DNA of 64,000 nt from Spirometra erinaceieuropaei (taxonomy: Eukaryota; Platyhelminthes; Cestoda; Diphyllobothriidea; Diphyllobothriidae): positions 37,013-101,012 of the forward strand of contig CACRXP010000564.1 in the NCBI GenBank assembly GCA_902702965.1. Direction: 5' to 3'. Below, one piece after another: positions 53,111 through 63,589 of the stretch. The notes under the pieces are model-generated. The model ran no database searches and was not told where the DNA came from. It saw nothing but the letters and a program-made list of their open reading frames with translations. Position 1 is the stretch's first letter, and the number at the start of each line of letters is the position of its first letter. A program made the position numbers and the translations under genes.

Positions 53111-54127
53111 GATCGAGTCTTTCGTATGATAGAAAAGCGGTCACTAGTCGGCAAGAATTTACAGGAACCGGAATCGACGGTTGGACGCGAGCCTGCCAAT
53201 TGAGCGACGGGTGGATCAGAACAGTCAAAGGCTTACTTGGGCATGCAAGTGTGGTGTGAGGATACGACTCTCCAGCCTCTAAACCGCAAGGGTGCCTAAT
53301 AAGAGAAGGCAGCTGTGGCGACATTTTGGCCAGCTCACGCCAGATTAACCTGCTAATCTGAACGCAATAACTAAAGGAGGCCGGGAACGGAGAGAGATCC
53401 TGTCGAAAATTTACACACTAAGGGGGCGCGCCGATGAGCTTGAAGAAGGCTATTCAGTGAACCCATCGGACACTCATGACCGATTGGGGAGGGGGGGGAC
53501 AGGAGAGGGTGGGTTTAATGTCGCTGTCGAGGTGTATGAGGCTATTTAAAATATCGTCAAGACAAAGTAGAGTCGGACGTGCGGAAAAAAGGAGAGGGAG
53601 AAACAGGGAGAGCAGACGCCGATGCCGCGGAAGGGGAGAGGAGCTCGGACACTTGAGTGAATGAGCGATTCTAGATGACTGAGCAGGCTATATTGCGCAC
53701 TTTGGATCGGAGTCCCGGCAAGGGGGACGGGGTGTCTGTAAGTCAGTGCGCGATGAGTGTGCAGGTACCACTTACTGGTAAGCGGTTCAATGAAGACTGG
53801 CTGCGAAGCAGATAAGCCCCTTTGGCATAAAGAATAGTCATTATTTGTCATTCAGGTCGGATGCCGAAGTGACAAATCACTTAATTCAGTAGAGGACCCA
53901 AGCAACTAAGCTTACTGCCCAGTGGGATCGCACCAACTGCCATCTGGCGTAGTCTTGGATGGAGAGGTGGGCGGAAATTTGGAATCTACCAGGCCAGCCA
54001 GAGCCACTGAAGTCTTATGAATCCAACGGTGCTTTTGCTAACTGAGCCCTTTTCGGCTATTTCTGACTTACTGACTTTCCTCGGGGTAATCTGCACCACT
54101 GGTAGGGTAGGGTACGGTCGATATTAT
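53111..54127. other. No recognised feature
   Basis: Purine-rich (53560-53650) and G-rich runs. Frames overlap on both strands. Nothing recognised. Confidence 0.45.
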
Positions 54128-54252
54128 TTTGGTGGGGGTGGCTCACCGATCGCGTTACGAAATTCATTTGTTCCGTTGTGCCCTGGGGTTCCCTCTCTCT
54201 CTCTCTCTCTCGAGCCCAACCAGCAACCGCACAACTGCGCGTAACATAGGCA
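54128..54252 (-). mobile_element. HR1 fragment (3' part)
   Basis: GGGTGGCTCACCGATCGCG, GTTCCGTTGTGCCC, (CT)n, CGAGCCCAACCAGCAACCGC follow the HR1 3' part in reverse. The (CT)n has expanded. It abuts PLE3. Confidence 0.7.
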
Positions 54253-54945
54253 GATGTTCAGTTTCAGTTTATTTGAAGTAAACATAAGAAATGAATTAAA
54301 ATATACGGACAGGTAGATAATTAAGCTGAAGCTCGGGTTTGGGGAGGGGAGGGTGAGAGTGAAACACAAACCGTTACAGTCAGCGCCAGGTCCGGCGAAG
54401 GTAATTACATGCGGGTGGCTGGCTTGGTGGTTATGAGCCATGGCGACTGTGGAACCTGCATGAAGTTCTTCTGTGCGCATAGGACCGGTCCGCGTAGCCT
54501 GATTGCAGCCGCCTCTGCCGTAGCCAACAAGCGCTGCCCAAGTAGTTTTGGATAGCTTGATGGGACCTTGGAAATCACTCTGAAGGCCTCTCTGGCGTCT
54601 ACAAGGTGGTCTGTGTCTACCATGTGCGCGAGGATCGAGCTGTTGATGTTCTATGTTTGACCCTTTCCTAACCACGCTGGAAGATGTTCTTTTATTCTTT
54701 TAAACAAACGCCGGCTCATGCGACCCATGTATTCTGCCCCACAGGAGCAGGTGGAGGGGTTAAGACACACAGAGGTGGTCTGAGCTGGTAGTTTGTCCTT
54801 GCCCTCTCCGTATAGGATGGGACTGGTGGAGAACAGCACACGGGTGTCAGCTGCTGGAAAGGTCTGTGATACAGCTTGAGTTAGGCGTCTTCTTAAGAGC
54901 TCACTTGATGCATCCCTTAAAATGGGTCCTATGCGCACAACAGAA
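54253..54945 (-). pseudogene. PLE3 endonuclease, frameshifted
   Basis: On the minus strand, 54938-54651 gives RRRLTQAVSQTFPAADTRVL, GKDKLPAQTTSVCLNPSTCS, CGAEYMGRMSRRLFKRIKEH, LPAWLGKGQT: the linker and first half of a GIY-YIG nuclease (EYMGR as YIG strand). After a frameshift near 54640, VDTDHLVDAREAFRVISKVP, SSYPKLLGQRLLATAEAAAI and RLRGPVLCAQKNF follow, the second half. The GxY of the first strand is not evident and no reverse transcriptase precedes it. 54253-54400 is the 3' untranslated part. Confidence 0.8.
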
Positions 54946-55190
54946 CTTCATACAGGTCCCACAATTGCCATGGGTCGAAGCCATCAAGCCAGCCACCCGG
55001 ATGTAATTACCGTCGCCGAGACCCACCTTGTCCCTGGCGCTGACTGGAATTTTGGTGTTTCCCTCCTCCCTTCCCCTCACCCCCCTTTTACTTAACCGTA
55101 TCTTTTAATGCGTTTTTTCAATGGCAATATAAATGCACAGGCCTGAAGAGAATTTGTCGAAAGCAGACGCATGCTCGCCAAATTGCCTTT
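54946..55190 (+). mobile_element. PLE3 3' region, inverted against the previous copy
   Basis: Starts in the codons for the last endonuclease residues (CAGAACTTCATACAGGTCCC) and continues AAGCCAGCCACCCGGATGTA, CTGGCGCTGACTGG, a pyrimidine-rich run and a hammerhead-type block at 55140-55179. It is joined head-on to the minus-strand PLE3 at 54945. Confidence 0.7.
55140..55179 (+). ncRNA. Hammerhead ribozyme motif, PLE3 type
   Basis: Stem I GGC (55140-55142) with GCC (55177-55179), core CTGAAGA (55143-55149), stem II GA-ATTTG-TC with canonical G-C closure, GAA, stem III AGCA-GACGCA-TGCT (55162-55175), cleavage-site C at 55176. Every conserved element is in place and, unlike HR1 and PLE1, stem III has a loop. 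Stem I (3 bp) and stem II (2 bp) are very short. The copy at 11.1 kb has a 5-bp stem I. Confidence 0.55.
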
Positions 55191-55342
55191 TGAATTTCAC
55201 AATGGGAATTTTCGCGACTCGAAAACATGGGTGTTGGACCTTTGGACTCCCTGTTTGTTACAAGGAAGCGAATTATATCAAAAATTTGAAAATGGAAACA
55301 TTAAACAGCCCAAAAAGTTTTTTTCAGATTGGCCGAAGGCTT

Positions 55343-55440
55343 ACACACCTCGGGATTGGGTATGGCTGGCTGACGACGGCTTATAAGTCAGAAATGGCCA
55401 TTCCAGCCTGCCTTTCCTTTGTAGCTAATACTTGTCTGCG
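55343..55440 (+). mobile_element. HR1 fragment with intact hammerhead
   Basis: CACACCTCGGGATTGGGTAT, hammerhead, CTGCCTTTCCTTTGTAGCTA. The tRNA-like head and 3' part are absent. Confidence 0.7.
55364..55408 (+). ncRNA. Hammerhead ribozyme motif, HR1 type, covarying stem I
   Basis: Stem I GGCTGG/CCAGCC: six Watson-Crick pairs with A-U of the other copies replaced by G-C. Core CTGACGA, stem II C-GGCT-TATA-AGTC-A, GAAA, ATGGCCAT, T. Confidence 0.75.
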
Positions 55441-57209
55441 AACATGGCTTCGTTAGCGGTACCTGCCACGGCCTTTTCGACCTTTCGGCTGGAGTTAACT
55501 AATGATAGTGAAATCAGGACCCTTTCTCAGGCACGTCATAGCCTAACAATTAAGTGAACATTCAAATGCCGCAACCTCTCACTAAGTTGCAACAGAAATG
55601 AAAGTGTACGTCAGGGCATGATCGCCGATTGATTGTTACATTTCGGCATCACGATGAAGGGCAAAGTAGCGGTGTTTTAGGAGTCTATCGAGTGGACATA
55701 CTCCTTTACTCTCAAAAGAGACACGCAAGCTGTGCTTTCGTGAGTTGATCAACCCGCTCGTAGTAAAGTCCGAAATCTCGAATAATAGCATGCATGAGGC
55801 GTCGATACTGACGGCCCGAAAAGACGAATTTCCAGCATGTTCAAAAAAGTGAACTGTCTTCGGGCAGACTATGCTGATAAAGAAAAAGAGGTTGAACTAA
55901 GCCGTTTAACATATGGACGACGGGAGGCGTGAATATTCAGAATATCAAAGAGGCAACGCAAATAGCCCCCTCTCCTTATCGGTAAGATCACCATCCTCTA
56001 ACCTGATCAGTAGCGTGAATACCTGCGATTGAGAAGGACGGCCGAGCGATCACGGAAAGGAGTTTATTCGCGTGACGATTCGGATTCAGTCTCGAAGTTA
56101 TCATCCGAGACAATGTTAGCAAGGGATTGGGCCCTAGCAAAAGGCGACGTCTGTCAACTCAGATGGTCGTATTCAGTAGCCGGGGCTCTAGCGAGTGGGA
56201 TTCACATCGCTCCTCCAAGTAATCGGCTTAAAAGCAACACTGTCAGGCCTGAGGCAGATGCGCGAAAAGCACTCTTTCTTTCCATGGGGTGATTAAGCCT
56301 CCTACTTGAAAGCTGCGCGGAGCAGAAATGAGAGCATTGCCTGTGTGACCCCAGGGTGGTCAATGTCGCCAAAGTGTCCTTTCGTTTTCCCAGGAGGTGA
56401 TTTTCTGCCTTGATGTCTTGAGCGACTGCTTACAGTCCCGCCCCCCCCCGCACAATCAACAACCCACCCCCACGCGATGTAGCGAGCAGAAGGGGACATA
56501 TTAGAAGCGCATTCAGAGTCAGGAGCACGTAAAACATCTAGAGATGGGGTAGAAATCTGCTGCAGTGGACTTTCGGTTCAGTGAAGATATAACAAGAGGA
56601 GGAAAGCAAGTGTTTTTTCTAAGAGCGAAGACATACCCAGGAGTAAGAAGGTCGAGCACAACGAGATCCTTCTGCAGCAGAACGGCGACTGCGTAGGGGT
56701 CGCAGGATTCTGGAGCGGGTTGCGGAGAGAGGGGGAGAAAAAAACCGGAGTTATAAATAATGCGTTAGTAGGGCAGTGTGGAAACCTAGAAGGCAAGAAT
56801 TTGTCAAACAGACACGACATACTACCACTGGAGTCGTAATCGGAATGCTTAACAGTCTGTCCAGCTTGTCTCACAGGATAAGGACAGTGGGAAGGGAAAA
56901 CGGATTTGCGACAAGACAGCAATGTGCGGACGTTAGAAGAGAGAGGGGGTGAAGTGGGACGGATAGGAGGTCACAGGGGATCCGTGGGGCGCTCATCTCA
57001 AGTTCGAGTGCACCCCAAATGAGTTGCTGTGGTGCACGTCCGCTAATCGGAATATGCCCCTTATCAGCAACAGTGCATCAGCTAAACTGTACTCGCTAGT
57101 TCGACCGGAAACTGTGTAGATTTTGACTAAAATGTCGAGTACGTCACGATAGCAAGCAATATAATACATAGCTTTACTTTCACACCCCATTCTAAATCGA
57201 AATACCTTC
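55441..57209. other. No recognised feature
   Basis: Includes a TATCGGTAAGATCACCATCC phrase near 55980, possibly an HR1 scrap, and a C run at 56443-56455. Several overlapping frames without recognisable domains. Confidence 0.4.
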
Positions 57210-57366
57210 GACGCGGGCGAATAATAATAATAATCATCATCATCATCACAACCACCACCACCACCACCACCACCAGCATCATCATCATCATCGTCGTCGT
57301 CATCATCCTCATCATCCTCATCATCATCATCACCGCCGCCGCCGCCACCACCACCACCGCCACCAG
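57210..57366. repeat. Compound trinucleotide microsatellite
   Basis: (AAT)n, (CAT)n, (CAC)n, (CAT)n, (CGT)n, (CAT/CCT)n, (CCG)n, (CCA)n in series. The frame across it on the minus strand (poly-Met, poly-Val) is an artefact. Confidence 0.95.
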
Positions 57367-57541
57367 GGTTAGCTTACTTCGCAAGAAACTGGTGGAGACT
57401 GCGAAAACTGACTGACACAGACAAATTGCGAGGGCAGAACATGGAATCTTGGTCACAGAGGGCACCAGCACTTAAATTCCGGCCCTGTTAACTGATGACT
57501 GTTCCGGTTTCAGATCACCCTTTTTAAAACGGCCATTTCAC

Positions 57542-57547
<6 letters not shown>

Positions 57548-57582
<35 letters not shown>
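57548..57582. repeat. (CA)n microsatellite
   Basis: About 17 uninterrupted CA units. Confidence 0.95.
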
Positions 57583-57584
<2 letters not shown>

Positions 57585-57590
57585 TATACA

Positions 57591-59232
57591 CAAATCTCTC
57601 CAATGCCGCCAGTTCGACGTGTGCATAGCAGTCCAACCAATAAGACCTAGCAAAAGCGATCCAACCTAAGAATTCCCCAGGGACAACCGAACAGAGGCAA
57701 CGCCCCTACTCCTACTGTTCACAAATGGAACAACCGGCCTAAACTTTGTCCGGACACTAAAGTCGCACAAAAGGAGGGAAGAAGGACCAGCGGTTGCTGC
57801 GTGTGCCTGGGGATATTACCCAATTTCGGTTTCGTTACACTAACAATTTCGGCGTTTTCACCGAACGATCGAAGTTTCAAGGGGTCCAGAATGGTTGTCG
57901 AGCGTGGACACTGTTCGTGACAAGATTAGGCAACAAAAGTACACAGAGGAGGCAGCTAGGAAAAAATTGATAGCCCGTGGGCAATTGGTACATTGCATAA
58001 ACCACCTATTGGCTTCCTATTGCAGTACTTCATAGAGGGTGTTGCAGGCTGGATCACAAGAAGCCAGCATATAAAATTAATCCAATCATTTTTAAATTTT
58101 TGTATGGAGTTTTTTTTCACCCCTTACTTACCATTGTTCTCAATGGACTACTAATTCAGAAACTATGAATTGCATTTTGTAAAGACTCCGCCTACCTCGT
58201 CTTAAATTCGCATGTAAATTTATTTTTACTTGCTTTGATGGAACCCCGACGGATCTTTAATAAAAAATTATCACTATCATATAACACGTAATGGCGGCGT
58301 GAACAGGAGAATGTGACACCATAGTTAGGTGGCGGATCGAACGCCCCCTACTAATCTCTTGACTGATCCCTCAAAATACTCCTTTGCCAGTTATCAGGAT
58401 AGGCTGCCTTTTTGAGTTGGCTTTGTTCTAGCCTATTTACCGGTCAATAAATTACTCCCTGCCAGATAAAAGGACAAAATTCTCAAAACACTAAGATGCA
58501 TTTGATTCTCGCTACCCCAAGCAAAATGGGAAAAAAAGGAGGGCAAAGGATTTAAGGCACATAAGAACTCGGCCCAGAATTTATAACTGAAAACTCGAAC
58601 GCGATACAGTTACTAATGGCCTTGACAACCTGGACCTCTGCAATCGTAGCAGAAGAAGTAGACGGTTACCAGAGTGGATGCATTTGTTGTGGTGAGCCAG
58701 CCATGCCAGAGGCGATGACTTCACAGCAGGACAATCGCAAAAGCCTGACTGTTAAACGACCACTTGATCAACCTCGCATTGGACAATCCCTGGCCTGTGC
58801 AGCTTTGCGCTATCACCCGACGCTTCAACCACCACTGCAGGCGATTAAGGTTACATGTGAGCGCCTAACTCAGAGTCGACATAAGCAAGCGGCACCACAT
58901 GCGGTCTGCAAGGTGGACTCACCAACCGCCAAGGAGTGGGAACTAACTTGGTTACTGAAAACGTTAGACCATAAGTACGAATCTCCCTGGAAATCTTTTT
59001 GAATCGGATGCCGTCTTGTCTGATCCTATTTGATGACAAGGTAGTAAGCAAAAGCGCAAATGAATTAGCCTCAGTTCCATGTGCGAACAGGAAAATTTGC
59101 ATTCAAGCAAACATCTGTCGTGAGTATGGCCAGCCTTCAGTGGGAAATATGAAGACTAGCCTCTCAACCCCCAGATTATAGGAGACAAAGCTACGGAATT
59201 GGCCATTGATCGCCTTCTTTACGTGTGCCCAA
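57591..59232. other. No recognised gene; possible LINE 3' tail
   Basis: 58020-58285 ends in CTTTAATAAAAAATTATCAC and TATCATATAAC, a tail style common in CR1-like LINEs, but no coding trace precedes it. A 128-codon ATG frame at 58616-59002 (with CICCGEP near its start) matches nothing I recognise and has no supporting context. Confidence 0.35.
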
Positions 59233-59360
59233 CTACCAGTGACGAATCAAGTATCTGTCTCGCTCCTGCAGTGAGATCGTGGTCGCACCGTGTCCAAACG
59301 GCCCAGATAAGTTGAACGACAGTGAGAGTTGATCTAGGTTTGAAGGAAAATGCAAAGGTT
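59233..59360 (-). CDS. Candidate terminal exon of a host gene
   Basis: Minus strand: acceptor TGTGTGCTGCATAG at 59361-59374, then a segment encoding (E)PLHFPSNLDQLSLSFNLSG and PFGHGATTISLQERDRYL, ending in TAG at 59233-59235. Joined to the exon at 59526-59728 the phase fits exactly (1 + 2 nucleotides make the Glu codon). The 165-bp interval happens to be open too, so an unspliced reading cannot be excluded. Protein not recognised. Confidence 0.4.
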
Positions 59361-59525
59361 CTATGCAGCACACATGAGAGGCGGAATTAGTGGCTCCTAG
59401 CTGTGCGAGAGCTGAGCATGCAATCAAGTCAACGTTAAGGGAAAAATCTGCGAACAGTATGTGCGGCATGAAACTCAGAGGACAGACCAAGGAGATGCGT
59501 GATGACGAGTGTGAACTCCACTCAC

Positions 59526-59728
59526 CACAGAGGTAGGGCGATTTGCAGAGGCCAACAAAGTCGATCCAGTCGTAGTCCATTTGCATGACGGCCAGACGCT
59601 TGCCTCGCATGATTGTGATGCTGGGCGGAGTGCCGGCTGAGTTTGCACCGAAGGCGGCCGAGACGTCTTCAGTGTCATCACAGGGATCAGCCATTCGGCT
59701 GCCTCCGGCAAACACCAGGATTGGATCC
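59526..59728 (-). CDS. Candidate internal exon of a host gene
   Basis: Minus strand: acceptor TGTGTTTTGCTTAG ends at 59729, donor CTGTG/GTGAGT begins at 59525. The 203-nt segment encodes DPILVFAGGSRMADPCDDTE, DVSAAFGANSAGTPPSITIM and RGKRLAVMQMDYDWIDFVG followed by LCKSPYLC. Composition and a good splice-site pair make it the most gene-like piece in the window, unlike the mobile-element relics around it. I cannot assign a family. It is on the same strand as the 40.75-kb candidate. Confidence 0.55.
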
Positions 59729-60065
59729 CTAAGCAAAACACATGCAAGACTCTTGTTGGAATCAACGGTACCTTTGCAGGTAAAGTCTGCGAAGTTCAAG
59801 TCCAAAAAGGTCGGAATGCAAATATGTACGACTGATATACACCAATGGAAGTCGGAAATGTGAATATAAAAGTCAAAGGACGGGTGAGTTGCTCCTGAGG
59901 ACTAGGCGAAACGCAATTAGGAGAGGAGGAGGGGATTGGTTGAAGGCGCTTTATACTTGAAAGTTCGACCTTCGCGATTGACATCCACCACTGTCGCAAA
60001 ACGAGGTGAGTGGGCGAATTTGTTCGTAGTGAGGCAGTCTGACGTTGCCTCGACCTCACTCTTAC

Positions 60066-60144
60066 CTCCCACACCGATTGTGCTTCGATGACAAGATTAA
60101 GTCCGTATGGTCGGAAATTGACGTGGTCGAAGTGACTGACGGAG
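60066..60144 (-). CDS. Possible upstream exon of the same gene
   Basis: Minus strand: acceptor CATGCTACTTAG, then codons for SVSHFDHVNFRPYGLNLVIE and AQSVWE, donor GGGAG/GTAAGA at 60065. The splice sites look real, but the exit phase (0) does not match the entry phase of the 59728 exon, so at least one further exon must lie between, or one of the calls is wrong. Confidence 0.35.
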
Positions 60145-60659
60145 CTAAGTAGCATGCCTGCGCGCGCCACACATACGGCAACTTGCGTGCCAGGCTACAT
60201 TCGGGAGATCTCGGATTTCACATAGATGAGACTGCCATACAGTCCGTATTAATGTGCCATTGCAGTCTGATCCTTAACCATGAGAATGGCTGAGGTATAG
60301 CCGTCTACGCGTGCCACACACCGTCGGGTCGCCACACAACACACCGGGTTTTCACACAAAATAAATTTACAGCTCGGATCTCATCTGCGTGAGTGCCTAG
60401 GGGCCATCTTAAGAGAGGGGCCTCTTGGACCTTCTACACAAACACGCAGGGCTGGGTCTGGGTTGTATCGTTAGTTGGCAACTTACTGATCCACGTTGTT
60501 TCCTGCGTTGTCATAGAATCAATCGCATTAGATTTGTTATAGTGAGGAATACGCTGAAGCGCCGCGTCAAGGTGAACTCACTCCCCCTTCTCCAGACGAC
60601 AGCCCAATCTCCGAGTCTGCCGATTATCTGATTGCGCAGAAGCTCAAGCGGACCTATTA
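60145..60659. other. No recognised gene; diffuse repeat
   Basis: Phrases such as CTACGCGTGCCACACACCG and ATCTCGGATTTCACATAGAT recur near 12.64-12.74 kb. Otherwise nothing recognised. Confidence 0.4.
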
Positions 60660-60667
60660 CTTGTTTT

Positions 60668-61629
60668 GGCAACAATCGGGCGAGGGCACCCAAATGTCCG
60701 TTGCCCAGAAATAATACCTGCTATACCTCTTTGAGTAGGTTATGACCCTACGTATTTGTTTTTTCATCCGACCTCAATTTTATCTGATCTGCACTGCACA
60801 TGTTGCGTCACTTAGACTATCATAGTCTCCAACAGCTGAGATGCGACCGCTGCAGACCGAGCCATGGTTAATCAACCTTGACCTAGGCTTACACGGCTGA
60901 AGAGTGGCAGCAGTGGTGGAGTTGCGGCTAAATCTACCCTTACATACCTTAGAAGAGTTGAGAGACCATCGCTGTAGACCGACCATTGGTTTGCTATCCT
61001 TCACATATGCTTGCTTAGGTCACGAGCGATGACATTCTCCGTTTGCGACTTACTGTAGGCCAGCATAGCTTAGGAAAGTTGGGGCATGACCGCTTTAGAC
61101 CCATGCAATGTTTATTAACCCTGACACTAGCTTCTCCAGCTAAAGAGCGAACGCAGTAGTCGATATGCGGCTCAATCTGTGGTCGCATACGTTCAAACAC
61201 TTGCGATACGATCGCTGTGGACCGGCCCTTTGACTAATCATTATGACCAGTTTTCTTTAGGTGAGGAATGACTGCAGTTGCAGGAATGCGGCCCAATCTA
61301 TGGCACCATACCCTTTGGACAGTTGCGAAACGATCGCTGTAGACCCACCCTACGTTAAACAACCTTAATATAAGCTTCCAGTGCTGACAAGCGACCGCAG
61401 TAGTCCCCGTGCGGATTATTCTATAGTAGCTTACCTACGGACAATAGCAATAGGATCGCCGTTAACCGAGCACTTGCATTATCAATTTTTACCATTACTT
61501 CCAGAGGTCAGAAGCTACCGCAGTCGCCAGTGTGCGGCTCAGTCAATGTCTGCATAGCTTAGGACAGTTGCGATAAGATCGCTGCTTTGACCGGCAGTAT
61601 TTTTTGGGTGCCCTCTCCCGATTGTTACT
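60668..61629. mobile_element. Merlin-derived non-autonomous element, 962 bp
   Basis: Left end GGCAACAATCGGGCGAGGGC then ACCCAAA. Right end, complemented, AGTAACAATCGGGAGAGGGC then ACCCAAAAAA. A perfect 8-bp duplication CTTGTTTT flanks it (60660-60667 and 61630-61637). The ends match the Merlin element at 31286-32035. It encodes no transposase; most of the interior is a 122-bp tandem repeat. Confidence 0.9.
60830..61600 (+). repeat. 122-bp tandem repeat inside the Merlin-derived element
   Basis: About six to seven diverged units. The landmark GCGA..CGATCGCTGTAGACC-like phrase appears near 60845, 60967, 61089, 61211, 61333, 61455 and 61577, i.e. every 122 bp. Each unit also has a GCAGTAGTC..TGTGCGGCTC-like phrase. 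Confidence 0.85.
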
Positions 61630-61854
61630 CTTGTTTTAACAGTTCCACTATGTAGACATGAGGAGTTCCGTTCTGCAGTTGATGTTGGGGTTGGCGTTCA
61701 CTGGCCTATCCAGATTTCAAACCGGGAAATGGACATTTCCGTTTTGCCTCGAAGCTCCTGTTCTAGGGCCCTAGAGGGCAGTCACATAGCGACCTTTGAT
61801 TCTTGTCACTGGGCCACTGTTGTCTGAACGAGCAAGGCCCGATGTCAGCTGACC

Positions 61855-62010
61855 GAATGTGACCTCGTAGCTCGCGTGGGTGCGAGCTTGACCTCTAAAC
61901 GACTCTATAGCTAACAGCCTTTGGTTTGAATCACATGTGTATGCCTGGAACCTAGGTGTGACTGGGGCCTGGAATGGCCATTCCAGTCACCGCTCTCCCA
62001 TGCCGATAAC
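61855..62010 (+). repeat. HR1-like remnant with deleted core
   Basis: A tRNA-like start (CCTCGTAGCTCGCGTGGG, later TTTGGTTTGAATCAC), GTGACTGG, then directly TGGAATGGCCATTCCAGTCA. The catalytic core between the first stem I strand and stem III has been replaced by a palindrome, and CTCCCATGCCGATAACAC follows as in HR1. Confidence 0.5.
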
Positions 62011-62349
62011 ACTTCCCGACTTTGGATATGCGAAGAAAGTTAAAGCTAGTCCAGTTAACAAGGGTGGCGTTGTCGCCATGACAGCTTTGCGGGGAAACAT
62101 AGTAAACTTGATGGAAACCAAGTATTTTCGCACGGGGTGTGTACTCTTCCGAATTTTGATGCAAACGAGCATGAAAAATAAGCAAACGCGATTAAAGGAG
62201 TCGACGGGGTGGAGGAGTTAGAAACTCCCAGCTGCGCGTCTAAACTGCCTGGGCGTAATAATAATAATGATGGCGGGCGTGGCAAAGAGTATCAGTATAC
62301 TCTGCCAGGAAGTTGACATTTTAATGGACAGAAGATTATTCGACTGAAC

Positions 62350-62700
62350 TGTGCCACAACTGCCGAACCCCCACCATACTACAGGTGGCATCGTGCTAAA
62401 TTCCAGGAGGCGTCCATTTCCATGGCCATCAACGACTTTGACGCGGACTGACAAGCCACCATCGCACCAATTACGACCCCACGGTGATGATTGCGGGCGC
62501 TGCTAATTTATAGTACGCGCGTGGTACCACGCCAACTACGTACTACAAATACTGCATCCTTTGTGCCTCTACTACCTTTATCTGCAGCCGTCTCTGACGA
62601 TGGGTTCGAGTGAGAATCCGAAACATCAGGCCAATAAACCCCTTGTTCCAGTGATTGCATCCACTCATTACAAAACGATTTTGACTAAGAAGAGACCCTT
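62350..62700 (+). repeat. I repeat
   Basis: ACTACAGGTGGCATCGTGCT, AATTCCAGGAGG, ACAAATACTGCA, then CTCTGACGATGGGTTCGAG, GAATCCGAAACATCAGGCCA, AATAAACCCCTTGTTCCAG, matching 38.1-38.95 kb in parts. Confidence 0.6.
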
Positions 62701-63286
62701 TTCTTCGAAAGTCAGTGGGTTGGGGACGGGGACTGAGAGTGGCTTACTCGTTTAAAGAAACTGGTGGGAACTGTCAGGAAAGGAAGTCAAAGTAGGATAA
62801 GTCGTGATCTACAGCTGAGGGTTAACATTATCAGGCAGGTTCATGAACATACACACGTGACTCACTCCAGGAAATCTTACATACGAAGTCACAGTTAAAA
62901 AGAAGAAGAAGAAAATGAGAAAACAGGGGACGATAACGAGGAAGTTCAACGTACCCCGACTTCACGGGTAGCCATTGAACTTTCCTAATTGGCTCAAACT
63001 TGCAAGGTGACTTGCCTGGGTCGTCGTCACTGCCTGAAAAGGGGAAACAGCAGGCTTAGAAGGAAAATGACCTTAGTTTGTTCGAAATTCCCCCGAGAGA
63101 AATATGACTAATCAACGGTATCAGCTGATGGAAGGGGTGAGATCAGTAAAAAAAAGAACTTCCAATTGTGATCACGTTCGTTGGTGCAGCAGCCTGCTAC
63201 TTTTGCTGTGAGTAGAACAAGTCATGCAACAAACTCCTAGCAGTAGTTCACATGGAGAACGTTGACTCTAAATCCAGGGTTTCGAG
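62701..63286. other. No recognised feature
   Basis: Contains a short (AAG)n at 62900-62915. Nothing else recognised. Confidence 0.45.
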
Positions 63287-63513
63287 TAACCGGCTGCGAT
63301 TTAAGCCCTGAGACTCAAATTGTGATTCGCTTGGGTTGGGTATTTACCATCCAATCTTTCCGAATGTGATTAAGGAAACGGATAAATGTCCGGAGAGAAA
63401 CAGATAACCGGCTGCGATTTAAGCCCTGAGACTAAAATTGTGATTCGCTTGGGTTGGGTATTTATCATCCAATCTTTCCGAATGTGATTAAGGAAACAGA
63501 TAAATGCCCGGAG
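63287..63513 (+). repeat. Recent tandem duplication, 118-bp unit
   Basis: 63287-63404 and 63405-63513 both read TAACCGGCTGCGATTTAAGC through GATTAAGGAAACRGATAAAT with only a few differences. Confidence 0.95.
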
Positions 63514-63589
63514 GCCGAGACAACGAGGACCGTGACTTGTCTCATCTGCTGCAAACATCCTAATGCAAATGAGAAGAGATTCTTAATGC

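Noticed and set aside
57127..57471. Minus-strand frame with poly-Val/Met stretch resembling a membrane protein
   Set aside because: Product of the compound trinucleotide microsatellite.
60830..61600. CRISPR-like array
   Set aside because: The whole 122-bp unit is repeated with uniform divergence; there are no unique spacers. The context is a eukaryotic transposon.
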